Origin: Elioraea sp051860475
Lineage (GTDB): Bacteria; Pseudomonadota; Alphaproteobacteria; Acetobacterales; Acetobacteraceae
Length of the DNA stretch: 19,240 nt
Assembly: GCF_051860475.1 (NCBI RefSeq)
Contig: NZ_JBHYDW010000086.1
Location: 1-19,240, forward strand
Reading direction: 5' to 3'
The translations under genes and the position numbers were made by a program. This document shows, piece by piece, positions 7,479 to 15,700 of the stretch. The notes beneath the pieces were generated by a model. It made no database searches and was not told the origin of the DNA. It saw nothing but the letters and a program-made list of their open reading frames with translations. Position 1 is the first letter of the stretch. Each line of letters starts with the position of its first letter.

Positions 7479-8495
7479 CTACTGCGCCGGCACGCGGCGG
7501 GGCGCCGGCTGGGGCGGCCCGCCCGCGCGCCAGCGCCGCCAGGCCGCGAGAGCGAACCCGCTGATTCCCTGCGGCATGTAGATGATGAACAGCACCAGCA
7601 GCAGGCCATAGATCGTGCCGTCCAGCCCGTGCACATCATGCCCGACCGTCACGCGCAGGCTCTCGGCGAGCAGCAGCGTGATCACCGCGCCGACCGTCGG
7701 GCCGAGCTGGACGTACATGCCCCCGGCGATCACCGCGAACACGATCTGCAGCGAGATGCCGATGCCCGAGACCGTCTCCGGATTGATGTAGAGCTGGTAC
7801 TGCGCATAGAGCGCGCCGCCGAGCGCGGTCATCGCCGCGCTCAGCATGGTGATCGCGAGCTTGGCGCGTGTCACGTTCACGCCGATCGAGGCGGCCGCGT
7901 CCTCGTCCTCCGAGGCGGCCTCGAGCGCGTAGCGCAGCATCGAGCGGTCCACCATGCGCCAGATCCAGAGCCCGCCGAGCCACACCAGCAGTGCCAGGTA
8001 GAAGAACGTCCCGCGCTCACCGAACTGGAGCGCATAGAGCGAGGTGCCGCCCGGCACGCCTTCAACAGTCATGCCGAGCGACCCGCCGGTGTGCTCGCGC
8101 AGCGCGACGATGGTCAGCCGCACCACCTCGCCGAGGGCGAGCGTGACGAGCGCGAAGTAGTGGCCGACGATGCGGAACCGGAAGCACGGATAGCCGATCA
8201 CCAGCGCGAGCGCGACCGCGACCACGAGCGCGATCGGGATGCCGAGCCAGGGCGTCAGCCCGACGGTCGTCCACAGCAGCGTGGCCACATAGGCACCGAC
8301 GCCGAGGAACGCGCCATGGCCGAGCGAGACCATGCCGAACCGTCCCATCACCGACCACGAGGTGTAGATGAAGCCCCAGATCAGGATGTTGATCAGCAGG
8401 TGCAGATGGTAGTTGCCGATCCCCGTCCAGGGCACGGAAGCGAGCACCGCGACCCCGATCACGGGCACGAGCGGCAGGGCGCGGGCCTGGCTCAT
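7479..8495 (-). CDS. livM: Branched-chain amino-acid-type ABC transporter permease, LivM family
   Basis: A 338-residue inner-membrane permease, one half of the channel of a hydrophobic-amino-acid-type (HAAT) importer. It has 8-10 hydrophobic segments. Typical LivM marks are WSVMGRFGMVSLGHGAFLGVGAYV, HYFALVTLALGEVVR, and the cytoplasmic coupling region EAASEDEDAAASIGVNVTRA that contacts the ATPases. The protein ends in a positively charged Pro/Arg-rich tail after MPQGISGFALAAWRRWRAGG, as is usual. The ATG at 8495 overlaps the livH stop as ATGA (8492-8495), which selects this start over longer upstream readings of the frame. It is the last gene of the minus-strand import operon. The solute is not revealed by the permease. 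Confidence 0.93.
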   Translation of the reverse strand: MSQARALPLVPVIGVAVLASVPWTGIGNYHLHLLINILIWGFIYTSWSVMGRFGMVSLGHGAFLGVGAYVATLLWTTVGLTPWLGIPIALVVAVALALVIGYPCFRFRIVGHYFALVTLALGEVVRLTIVALREHTGGSLGMTVEGVPGGTSLYALQFGERGTFFYLALLVWLGGLWIWRMVDRSMLRYALEAASEDEDAAASIGVNVTRAKLAITMLSAAMTALGGALYAQYQLYINPETVSGIGISLQIVFAVIAGGMYVQLGPTVGAVITLLLAESLRVTVGHDVHGLDGTIYGLLLVLFIIYMPQGISGFALAAWRRWRAGGPPQPAPRRVPAQ

Positions 8496-9349
8496 CGGCT
8501 GAACAGCCCCTGCGGCTTGATGAACATCATGACGATGAAGAAGGCGAAGGCGAGCACGTAGCCCCACTCGATCTGCAGGTAGAACCCGCCGACCGAGATG
8601 AACTGCGCGAACACGAAGGCGGCGATGAACCCGCCCGCCATGTTGCCCAGGCCCCCGAGCACGCAGATCATGAAGGTGATCGGCCCGAAACTGAGCCCGA
8701 TCGCCGGATGCACGTCGTATTGCAGCGCGAGCAGGGACGCTGCCACGCCGGCCATGCCGCCGCCGATCGCCGAGGTGGTCAGGTAGATCTTCCGCGGGTT
8801 CACCCCCATGAGCGGCATGATCTCGCGGTCCTGGCTGATCGCGCGGATCGCCGTGCCGAGATAGGTCCGCGTCAGGAACAGCCACAGTACCAGCACGCCG
8901 GCGAGCGCGGTGCCGAAGGCGAGGATGCGCGCGAAGCTGAAGAACATCTCGCCGAACTCGACGATCGGCATGCGCAGGCCGAGATTGCGGAACTCGATGC
9001 CGAAGGCGAGCGTGGCGGCGGCCTGGAGGAAGAACAGCACGCCGCCGGTCACCAGAAGCTGGTTGATCGGCGCGGTGCCGAGCACGGGGCGGATCACCAG
9101 CTGGTGCAGCAGCACGCCGGCCACCGAGACGATCGCGATCGCGATCGGGATCGCGATCACCAGCGGCACGCCGTAGAACGCGTAGAGCCACCAGATCGCG
9201 TACATGCCGATCATCACCAACTCGGCGTAGCAGATCCAGACGACGTCGATCACGCCGAACACCAGGTTGAGTCCCAGCGCCAGCAGCGCCAGCACACCGC
9301 CGAGCAGCACGCCGTTGATCACGGCCTCGACCAGGAAGATGTCGAACAC
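8492..9349 (-). CDS. livH: Branched-chain amino-acid-type ABC transporter permease, LivH family
   Basis: A 285-residue inner-membrane permease with about eight membrane spans and the standard LivH layout: FLVEAVINGVLLGGVLALLALGLNL at the N terminus, the coupling-helix region RAISQDREIMPLMGVNPRKIY, and GGLGNMAGGFIAAFVF near the C terminus. Length is normal for the family. The start is GTG (9347-9349), preceded on the minus strand by GAGGAGGG about 7 nt away. A 16-bp gap separates it from livF, and it overlaps livM by 4 nt. With LivM it forms the heterodimeric channel. A run of imperfect GATCGC hexamers in the gene encodes an Ile-Ala-rich membrane segment. Confidence 0.94.
   Translation of the reverse strand: MFDIFLVEAVINGVLLGGVLALLALGLNLVFGVIDVVWICYAELVMIGMYAIWWLYAFYGVPLVIAIPIAIAIVSVAGVLLHQLVIRPVLGTAPINQLLVTGGVLFFLQAAATLAFGIEFRNLGLRMPIVEFGEMFFSFARILAFGTALAGVLVLWLFLTRTYLGTAIRAISQDREIMPLMGVNPRKIYLTTSAIGGGMAGVAASLLALQYDVHPAIGLSFGPITFMICVLGGLGNMAGGFIAAFVFAQFISVGGFYLQIEWGYVLAFAFFIVMMFIKPQGLFSR
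9131..9160. repeat. Imperfect GATCGC hexamer run inside livH
   Basis: Five six-base units read gatcgc, gatcgc, gatcgg, gatcgc, gatcac. They encode an alternating Ile-Ala stretch of a membrane segment on the minus strand. The unit is a multiple of three, so slippage would not break the frame. This is best explained by codon use for Ile (ATC) and Ala (GCG) rather than by a selected repeat. Confidence 0.6.
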
Positions 9350-9365
9350 GCGGGCCCTCCTCGCC

Positions 9366-10081
<716 letters not shown>

Positions 10082-10085
<4 letters not shown>

Positions 10086-10834
10086 GCCGCGCTCTCCTCG
10101 CCGAAGGCGATGCGCTCGGTGCCGAGATAGATCTCGATCACGCGCGGATCGGCGGCGACCTCGCGCGGCAGCCCCTCAGAGATCTTCTCGCCGTGATCCA
10201 GCACGATCACCCGGTCCACCACGCGCATGAGCACACCCATGATGTGCTCGACCCAGATGATGGTGATCCCCTTGTCGCGGCGGATGCGCCCGAGCATATC
10301 GGCCGCCTGGTCCATCTCGGACTCGTCGAGCCCGCCTAAGCTCTCATCGGCGAGCAGCAGGCGCGGCTGGGTCGCGAGCGCGCGGGCGAGTTCCAGCTTC
10401 TTCAAGCCGGCGGCGCCAAGGCTTGCGACCTCGGCGCGCGGGTCGGTCGGCAGGCCCACCAGGGCGAGCGCCTCCTCGGCCTGGGCGTGGGTTCGCGCGC
10501 GCGGCACATCCTCGCGCTGGCCGAAATACGCCGCGGTGACGACGTTCTCCAGGATCGTGAGCTTGCGGAACGGCCGGGGGATCTGGAAGGTGCGGCCGAT
10601 GCCGCGGTGGCACACCTCCACCGGCTTGAGCCCGCCGATCTCCTCGCCCTCGAATCGGATCGAACCTTCGGACGGGCGCAGCATCCCGGCGATCATGTTG
10701 AAGGTGGTGGACTTGCCCGAACCGTTCGGGCCGATCAGGCCGAGGATCTCGCCCTGTTCGAGGCCGAAGGAGACGCGGCTGACGGCTGTGAAGCCGCCGA
10801 ACCGGCGCGTCAGGTCGGTGACGGTCAGCATCAT
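10082..10834 (-). CDS. livG: Branched-chain amino-acid-type ABC transporter ATPase, LivG family, with variant signature motif
   Basis: A 250-residue ATP-binding subunit, typical LivG length. Walker A is GPNGSGKST (35-43), the Q loop lies in RTFQIPRPF (82-90), Walker B is LLLADESLGGL (159-169) and the H-loop His is His197 in VEHIM. The place of the signature motif (normally LSGGQ, or LPYGxQ in many LivG) reads SLGAAGLKKLELARALA from 138, so the core is LGAAG. The two residues of helix after it are conserved. I recall similar LxxAGxKR variants in other LivG-like ATPases, so this may mark a subfamily rather than a defect. The gene begins ATG-ATG. I chose the first at 10834, 54 bp after the binding-protein gene, with a hairpin in the gap. 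Confidence 0.92.
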
Positions 10835-10851
10835 GCCGGGAACGGAGATGC

Positions 10852-10882
10852 GGGCGCGGCGGAATGTACGACCGCCGCGCCC
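10852..10882 (-). promoter_or_regulatory. Strong stem-loop between the binding-protein gene and livG
   Basis: An 11-bp perfect GC stem, GGGCGCGGCGG (10852-10862) with CCGCCGCGCCC (10872-10882), encloses a 9-nt loop. In the minus-strand transcript it begins 6 nt after the binding-protein stop. No U-tract follows, so it is not a classical Rho-independent terminator. In many binding-protein operons such a hairpin protects the upstream message and lowers downstream expression, giving excess binding protein over membrane parts. That role here is inference. Confidence 0.7.
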
Positions 10883-10888
10883 AGGGTC

Positions 10889-12193
10889 TCAGCGGGCCGC
10901 GTAGGGATGGTTCGCGGGCAGCGGGATCACCGGGTCGACGGTGCGCAACGCGCGCGGCCAGACGATCTTGGTTTCGCCGCCGATGTACTGCATCACCACC
11001 GGCGTGGAGCGCGCGTTCTGCCCCGCCAACGGGTGGCCGGGCGGATTGAAGCGCACGCCGTAGCCCTGGATCGTGCCGCCCTCGGGGATGTCGGTCTCGA
11101 GGGCCGCCTTGCGCAGCGCCTCGGGATCGATCCCGCCATGGGTGCGGATCGCGCGCGGCAGCACGTCGGTCAGAAAGATCCAGGTCTGGTTGAAGCCCAT
11201 CGAGGTGTGCGGCGGCACCTCCTGCGCGTTCGTCTCGGCCTTGTAGCGGCGCACCATCTCGGCGGTGAGGTCGCCGAGCCCGGGCGCGAGCGACGTCGGG
11301 TCGAGCAGCTGGGCGGCCACCGGATCGACGTTGAAGATGAAATCGGCGTCGCGGCCGAAGCTCGCGACCAGCCGGTCGATCTGGCCGTAGCCCGCGCCGT
11401 GGCCGATCAGCGCGCGCCAGCGCAGGCCGAGCTCGCGCGACTGGCGCAGGAACAGCGTGATGTCGGGGTTGTAGCCGGTGTGCAGAATGACGTCCGGCCG
11501 CTCGCGGCGGAGCTTGGTCACGAGCGAGGAGAGGTCGGGCGCGGTCGCCGCGTAGCCCTCCTTGAGCACGACATTCATGCCGAGCTCCTTGCACTTCGCC
11601 TCGTTGCCCGAGGCCACGCCGGCGCCGTACGGCCCGTCCTCGTAGATGATCGCGACGCGGACATCCTGCGGCCGCTTGCCGAGCTTCTCCTGCGCGACCT
11701 CGTTGATGAAGGTGCACGAGGCCTCGCCGAACTGGTCGGAGTGCACCTGGGCGCGGAACACGTATTCCAGGTTGCGGTCGCGGAACACGGCGGAGGCGAC
11801 GCAGACATTCGCCCACATGAAGCGCTTCTGCGCGTTCACGCGCTGCGCCATCGGCACGCAATGCGCGCTCGAATAGACGCCCATGATGAGGTCGACCCGC
11901 TCCTGCTCCATCAGGCGCGTCGCCTCGTTGATCGCCACCTCGGTGCGCGACTGCGCGTCGGCGTAGATCGCGTTGATGCGGTGGCCCTCGACGCCGCCGC
12001 GCTCATTGATCATGTCGATCGCGATCTTGGTGCCGATCGCCGAGGCGAGCGAGCCGCCGCCGGCGAAGGGCCCGGTGTAGTCGAAGATCACGCCGATCTT
12101 GATTTCCCTGGGCTGGGCCACGGCCGACGCCGTCAGCGCGACGGCCGCAACGGCCGCAAGCGCCCCCCGCCGGAGATAGCGCTCTCCCACCAT
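10889..12193 (-). CDS. ABC transporter periplasmic substrate-binding protein (Leu/Ile/Val-binding type)
   Basis: 434 residues, exported by the signal peptide MVGERYLRRGALAAVAAVAL with cleavage near ASAVAQ (about 22-27). The mature protein begins with REIKIGVIFDYTGPFAGGG and continues with the type-1 periplasmic-binding fold typical of LivJ/LivK-like receptors (AIDMINERGGVEGHRINAIYAD, then TRLMEQERVDLIMGVYSS and VRVAIIYEDGPYG). It captures the solute in the periplasm and delivers it to LivH/LivM. It is longer than E. coli LivJ, as many HAAT receptors are. The ATG at 12193 is chosen for the GGGGAGG ribosome site 7 nt upstream; the frame extends 18 codons further without a comparable site. It is the first transport gene after a likely promoter. 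The ligand is unknown. Confidence 0.92.
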   Translation of the reverse strand: MVGERYLRRGALAAVAAVALTASAVAQPREIKIGVIFDYTGPFAGGGSLASAIGTKIAIDMINERGGVEGHRINAIYADAQSRTEVAINEATRLMEQERVDLIMGVYSSAHCVPMAQRVNAQKRFMWANVCVASAVFRDRNLEYVFRAQVHSDQFGEASCTFINEVAQEKLGKRPQDVRVAIIYEDGPYGAGVASGNEAKCKELGMNVVLKEGYAATAPDLSSLVTKLRRERPDVILHTGYNPDITLFLRQSRELGLRWRALIGHGAGYGQIDRLVASFGRDADFIFNVDPVAAQLLDPTSLAPGLGDLTAEMVRRYKAETNAQEVPPHTSMGFNQTWIFLTDVLPRAIRTHGGIDPEALRKAALETDIPEGGTIQGYGVRFNPPGHPLAGQNARSTPVVMQYIGGETKIVWPRALRTVDPVIPLPANHPYAAR

Positions 12194-12216
12194 GCCATAT
12201 CCTCCCCGTTGCCTTG

Positions 12217-12235
12217 CGGGACGGGATTCGTCCCG
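12217..12235 (-). promoter_or_regulatory. Short hairpin in the 5' leader of the binding-protein gene
   Basis: CGGGACG (12217-12223) and CGTCCCG (12229-12235) form a perfect 7-bp stem with a 5-nt loop. In the minus-strand transcript it would lie close to the predicted 5' end and about 10 nt before the GGGGAGG ribosome site, leaving that site free. Such 5' hairpins often stabilise messages, which is the inferred role. Confidence 0.55.
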
Positions 12236-12245
12236 GCTTGGCGGC

Positions 12246-12275
12246 ATGTTCGGGTGCGGCTCGCGCGCTTGTCAA
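12246..12275 (-). promoter_or_regulatory. Predicted sigma70-type promoter for the binding-protein/liv operon
   Basis: On the minus strand a perfect -35 hexamer TTGACA (12270-12275) is followed by an 18-bp spacer and GAACAT (12246-12251), which keeps the key A2 and T6 of the -10 consensus. It lies in the 100-bp gap between the amidohydrolase stop and the binding-protein start, implying that the transport genes can be transcribed separately from the amidohydrolase. Confidence 0.5.
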
Positions 12276-12293
12276 TCACGACGAGCGCGGAGG

Positions 12294-13457
12294 CTAGCCT
12301 CGCGCGAAGGAGAGCCCCTCGCGCGCGTGCCACCACCTGCCGCCCAGCACCACGGCGTCGGAGACGATCCGCTTGTCGCCTTCGAGGTGCTCGCCGACCA
12401 CATCGACGTAGTCGAAGCGCCCCTCCTGCACCGACAGGATGGTCGCGTCGCCCGGGCTGCCCAGACGGAGGCTGCCGAGCTCCGACCGCTTCAGCGCCAT
12501 CGCCGCGTTGACCGTGCTCGCACGGATCACCTCCGGCAACGGGACGCCGAGGCAGAGGAACTTCGACAGCGTGGTCACCTGGTCGAAGGCGGGCCCGTCG
12601 ATGCAGAGCACGTGCACGTCCGAGGAGATCGTGTCGGGCATGAAGCCGTTCGCCAGCATGGCGCGGGCGGTACGGAACGCGAACGAGCCCTTGCCGTGGC
12701 CGATGTCGAAGAGCACGCCGCGCTCGCGCGCCGCCAGCACCACCTGTTTCACCCGGCCCTGCGGCGTGACCGGCGCATTCGGGAAGGGACGGAAGGCGTG
12801 GGTCAGCACGTCGCCCGGCCGCAGCCGCTCGACGACCTCCTCGTAGGAGGGCGGCGGATGGTCGATATGCGCCATCAGCGGCATCCCGACCTCCTCCGCG
12901 ACCTGCAAGGCGATGTCGAGGGGTGCGGTGCCGGAGGTGCCGGAGGCGTGCTTGCCGACGCGCACCTTGATGCCGACGATCACGTCGCGATTGGCATCCG
13001 CCACCGCGACCGCGTCGATCGGGTTCATCAGCCGCATCTCCTCGCTCTCGCCGACCATGACGCGCTCGGAGAAGCCGTAGATGCCGGCGTGCGAGACGTG
13101 CAGATAGGCGAGGATGCGCGCCTGGCTCCGCTCGATCACGTGCTTGCGGAAGCCCATGAAGTTGCCGGGTCCCGCGCTGCCGGTGTCCACCGCGGTGGTC
13201 ACACCGGAGGACCGGCAGAACTCGTCGGCGTCGATGCCGAGCGAGGTGCCGTGCACATAGACATGGGTATGCAGATCGATCAGCCCCGGCGTGACGATGT
13301 GGCCGGCGACGTTGCGCAGCTCCGCCCCCGGCGAGGGCGTGATCGAGGGTGCCACCCGCGCGACCTTGCCGCCGGCGAAGGCGACATCGGCCACCGCGTC
13401 GAGGTTCTGCGACGGGTCGATCACGCGTCCGCCGGTGAGGATGAGGTCGAAGTCCAT
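12294..13457 (-). CDS. Amidohydrolase/deacetylase-type metal-dependent hydrolase (dihydroorotase-like fold)
   Basis: 387 residues of the amidohydrolase superfamily, cytoplasmic. The metal site can be read directly: DLHTH (His63, His65), Lys164 in GIKVRV as the probable carboxylated bridging lysine, His197 in MAHIDH, His220 in VLTHAF, and Asp280 in ISSDVH. His254 in DIGHG is also conserved-looking. The N-terminal beta-sandwich strand LILTGGRVIDP and the C-terminal GSPGDATILSV are standard. It looks closest to the uncharacterised amidohydrolase/deacetylase subgroup rather than true dihydroorotase or adenine deaminase. The start ATG at 13457 has AGGGAGA 11 nt upstream, and the longer upstream reading lacks family homology. 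It lies directly upstream of the liv-type importer on the same strand, which suggests that the imported solute or a derivative is its substrate. Confidence 0.88.
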   Translation of the reverse strand: MDFDLILTGGRVIDPSQNLDAVADVAFAGGKVARVAPSITPSPGAELRNVAGHIVTPGLIDLHTHVYVHGTSLGIDADEFCRSSGVTTAVDTGSAGPGNFMGFRKHVIERSQARILAYLHVSHAGIYGFSERVMVGESEEMRLMNPIDAVAVADANRDVIVGIKVRVGKHASGTSGTAPLDIALQVAEEVGMPLMAHIDHPPPSYEEVVERLRPGDVLTHAFRPFPNAPVTPQGRVKQVVLAARERGVLFDIGHGKGSFAFRTARAMLANGFMPDTISSDVHVLCIDGPAFDQVTTLSKFLCLGVPLPEVIRASTVNAAMALKRSELGSLRLGSPGDATILSVQEGRFDYVDVVGEHLEGDKRIVSDAVVLGGRWWHAREGLSFARG

Positions 13458-13562
13458 CGGGCGCGGTCTCCCTGGGTGCGTGCGCTGTGCGGGGGCACGC
13501 AACGGGTAGCGGATGATCGCCGCCGCGACCATCCCCTGCCGTGCGACGTTCCGGCGCGGTGT

Positions 13563-13589
13563 GGGCGGCGCCGGGATGCGGCGCCACCC
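13563..13589 (-). terminator. Terminator-like hairpin after the dodecin-like gene (no U-tract)
   Basis: The arms 13563-13572 and 13580-13589 pair over 10 positions around a 7-nt loop. On the minus strand every position pairs, one as a G-U wobble. On the plus strand the same position is a C-A mismatch. The hairpin starts 12 nt after the minus-strand dodecin stop. The strand bias supports a role in that transcript, but the missing U-tract leaves it open whether it terminates or only stabilises. Confidence 0.5.
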
Positions 13590-13601
13590 GGAGCCCGCGA
13601 G

Positions 13602-13805
13602 TCAGCCCTCGAGAATGAAGGTGAGGTCCATCGTCACGCGGTACTCGGCGATCTTGCCGTTGGCCACACTCGCCTTCTGGTCGATCACGTGCAGGCCGGT
13701 GATGCCGCGCAACGTCTTGCTCGCGCGGGTCAGCCCCTCGCGCACGGCCGCCTCGAAGCTCTCCGACGAGGCCGCGGTGATCCTGGACACGCTGGCGACT
13801 GCCAT
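13602..13805 (-). CDS. Dodecin family small flavin-binding-type protein
   Basis: 67 residues, the normal dodecin size. The sequence follows the family throughout: SVSRITAASSESFEAAV, then REGLTRASKTLRGITG, ending NGKIAEYRVTMDLTFILEG. Dodecins form hollow dodecamers that store or buffer flavins such as riboflavin and FMN in the cytoplasm. The tryptophan that stacks on flavin in archaeal and many bacterial dodecins (expected near GAWV) is replaced by His39 in GLHV, so flavin binding may be altered. Trp-less members appear common, so this is not by itself a defect. The ATG at 13805 has AAGGGAGG close upstream. It is followed by a hairpin and then the amidohydrolase 144 bp on, and upstream of it lies the chrA remnant. 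Confidence 0.88.
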   Translation of the reverse strand: MAVASVSRITAASSESFEAAVREGLTRASKTLRGITGLHVIDQKASVANGKIAEYRVTMDLTFILEG

Positions 13806-13914
13806 GGCCGTCCTCCCTTGCGGTTGGCCGACGCGGAACATCCCGGTCGGCGCAACGACGATAGCGCGCAACGGGCGGCGGAGGTGAGTCAAGGCTGGAC
13901 GGGTATGCCAGCAG

Positions 13915-14016
13915 GCGGAGCCCCAGCCCGAGAGCCGCACAGATCCCGAGCGTGCGGAACATGCCGAGGTGGAACACGAACAGTGCGGCGAAGCCGACCG
14001 CGGCGACGATCGCCGC
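13915..14016 (-). pseudogene. Remnant of a second chrA: last ~35 codons only
   Basis: This stretch reads on the minus strand as DLRAAIVAAVGFAALFVFHL then GMFRTLGICAALGLGLRLL. It matches the C terminus of the intact ChrA encoded at 16698-18050 (residues about 411-448) almost residue for residue. Over the central ~80 bp I count only four nucleotide differences, all in third codon positions, so the copy diverged while still coding. The 5' part of the gene is absent beyond about 14016, where homology stops at the start of the plus-strand fragment. The native stop is also missing, and the frame runs on. It cannot make a transporter. It is too diverged to be a very recent duplication of the neighbouring chrA. 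Confidence 0.8.
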
Positions 14017-14157
14017 GCGCAGGTCGATCTCGTCGAGTTCACGCTGCTGAAGGCGTATCTGAACGCCGGGCGGCTCGACGACGTGCAGCGTCTGCTGCGC
14101 GAGCGGCGCGCCGGCGCGATCGTGATGCCGATCGCGGGCCTGCCCGCCCTGCACTGA
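14017..14157 (+). pseudogene. 3' fragment of a TPR-like gene
   Basis: Plus-strand frame ending in TGA at 14155-14157. It encodes VEFTLLKAYLNAGRLDDVQR followed by LLRERRAGAIVMPIAGLPALH. The first part has the spacing of a tetratricopeptide-type helix pair (LLKAYLNAGRLDDVQRLL). The tail looks like a genuine C terminus, since it ends cleanly with a stop just 15 bp before the next gene's stop. No start codon or ribosome site precedes it. Upstream, the frame runs into the antisense of the chrA remnant. I infer that it is the surviving end of a gene cut at about 14017. The parent family is a guess. Confidence 0.55.
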
Positions 14158-14172
14158 GCGGAGGCCAGCCTG

Positions 14173-15573
14173 TCAGCCGGAAGGCAGGATGTTCTGATTG
14201 GCGCGGAACAGGTTGGTCGGGTCGTACTTCGCCTTCAGCGCCGCGAGCCGCGCGTAGTTCGCACCGAACGCCGCGCGGATGCGCTCCTCGCCCTCCTCGC
14301 CGAGATTGTTCAGGTACACCCCGCCGGTGGCGAAGGGCCGCATCGCCTCCCAGATGCCACGTGCCCAGGCGATATTGCGCGCATCCACCGCCGGGTCCTC
14401 CCAGATCGCGATCGGGATGCAGTCCCAGGCGGCGTCGCGGTTGGCATAAGCCGTTGCGTCCGCCGGCACACGCGCGATCGCGCCGCCGACCTGCTGGAGC
14501 CCGAGCTTTGACGTCGGCGAGGGAACCTCGGCGAAGCGCTCCATCAGCACGTCGATCGCCGCATCCGGCAGATCGTTCAGGAAGTGCGACTTCCAGTAGT
14601 AGCGCCGCCCGCGCGGGAACATCCCGTCGGCCGCGCATTGCAGCGCCGTGTAGGCGATCGGCCCGACGGCATCCTGCATTGGCTTCGGGTCCATCTCGCG
14701 CAGCGGCCTGAGCGCCTGCTCGCCCTCCGCGATCGGCCCGGCATAGCAGGCGGAGATCGCGAACACCGGCGCGCCGGCGGGGCCGGTGAGCAGCACGCCG
14801 AGCGCATCCACCGCATCCGGCGCGGCGAGGCAGAATTGCGCGTAGCGGCGCATCGCCTCGCGCGCATCCGCCCAGCCCCAGATCAAGAGCCCGCCCAGCA
14901 CGGTCGGCCCCAGCGGATGCAGCCGGTACGTGAACTCCGTCACGACACCGAAATTGCCGCCGCCGCCGCGCAGGCCCCAGAGCAGATCGGGGTTCTCCTC
15001 GGCGCTCGCACGCACGATCCGCCCGTCGGCCAGCACCACCTCGGCCGCCAGCAGGTTGTCGCAGGCGAGCCCATGCTTGCGTCCGAGCCGGCCGAGCCCG
15101 CCGCCCAGCGTCAGGCCGGCGATGCCGGTGTCGCTGTTCACGCCCATGGTGGTGGCAAGCCCGTGCGCCTGCGTCGCGGCGTCGAACTCGCCGAGCAGCA
15201 ACCCTGGCTCGGCGCGCGCGATGCGTCGGCCACGATCGACCTCGACGCGCTTCATCGGCGAGAGATCGATCATCAGCCCGCCATCGCAGGAGCTCTGCCC
15301 GGCGATGCTGTGCCCGCCGGCGCGCACCGCGACCGGCAGCCCGGCTTCGCGGGCGAACCGCACCGCCGCGGCGACATCGGCGGCGCTCGCGCAGCGCGCG
15401 ATCGCCGCCGGCCGCTTGTCCACCATGCCGTTCCAGAGCCGGCGGACCTGATCGTAGTCGGCATCGTCGGGCCGCATGAGCGTGCCACGAAGCTGCGTCC
15501 GCAGCCAGTCGAGGGTGCCTGGCAGCGACGCTGGAACCGGGTCGAGAGACACCGCAGGTGTCATGCCCTGCAT
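14173..15573 (-). CDS. FAD-linked oxidase of the berberine bridge/oxygen oxidoreductase type (FAD_binding_4 plus BBE)
   Basis: 466 residues. The N-terminal PCMH-type FAD domain shows RAGGHS with His88, the usual 8-alpha covalent flavin attachment site, and GIAGLTLGGGLGRLGRKHGL, followed by the dinucleotide-contacting GLRGGGGNFGVVTEF. The C-terminal NNLGEEGEERIRAAFG, ARLAALKAKYDPTNLFRANQNI is the berberine-bridge (BBE) domain. The second, Cys-linked flavin bond of plant BBE seems absent, because the expected CPTVG-like motif reads NSDTG. The family oxidises alcohols, sugars or alkaloids with O2. The substrate is unknown. I chose ATG 15573 because GGAGGA lies 8 nt upstream; an ATG 18 bp further up lacks one. 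It is divergent from a LysR regulator, the usual arrangement for a regulated target. Confidence 0.9.
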   Translation of the reverse strand: MQGMTPAVSLDPVPASLPGTLDWLRTQLRGTLMRPDDADYDQVRRLWNGMVDKRPAAIARCASAADVAAAVRFAREAGLPVAVRAGGHSIAGQSSCDGGLMIDLSPMKRVEVDRGRRIARAEPGLLLGEFDAATQAHGLATTMGVNSDTGIAGLTLGGGLGRLGRKHGLACDNLLAAEVVLADGRIVRASAEENPDLLWGLRGGGGNFGVVTEFTYRLHPLGPTVLGGLLIWGWADAREAMRRYAQFCLAAPDAVDALGVLLTGPAGAPVFAISACYAGPIAEGEQALRPLREMDPKPMQDAVGPIAYTALQCAADGMFPRGRRYYWKSHFLNDLPDAAIDVLMERFAEVPSPTSKLGLQQVGGAIARVPADATAYANRDAAWDCIPIAIWEDPAVDARNIAWARGIWEAMRPFATGGVYLNNLGEEGEERIRAAFGANYARLAALKAKYDPTNLFRANQNILPSG

Positions 15574-15700
15574 GGCGATCGTCCTCCGCATCCCGACCGG
15601 TGCGAGACCCCGGCGTCTCCGGTCGTCGGGTGGACCTCCCGCCGAGGATGCTGCCGCTCGGACGGATCGCCAAGCAAATGCGGAGTTTTCATCGCGTGGA

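Noticed and set aside
9131..9160. GATCGC hexamer run as a possible contingency repeat
   Set aside because: The units are imperfect, do not shift the frame and are explained by Ile-Ala codon use in a membrane helix.
12133..14154. A 673-codon open frame on the minus strand spanning the amidohydrolase, dodecin and chrA remnant
   Set aside because: It is open only because of high GC. Real genes occupy other frames with ribosome sites and family motifs. Only the chrA-like tail inside it is meaningful.
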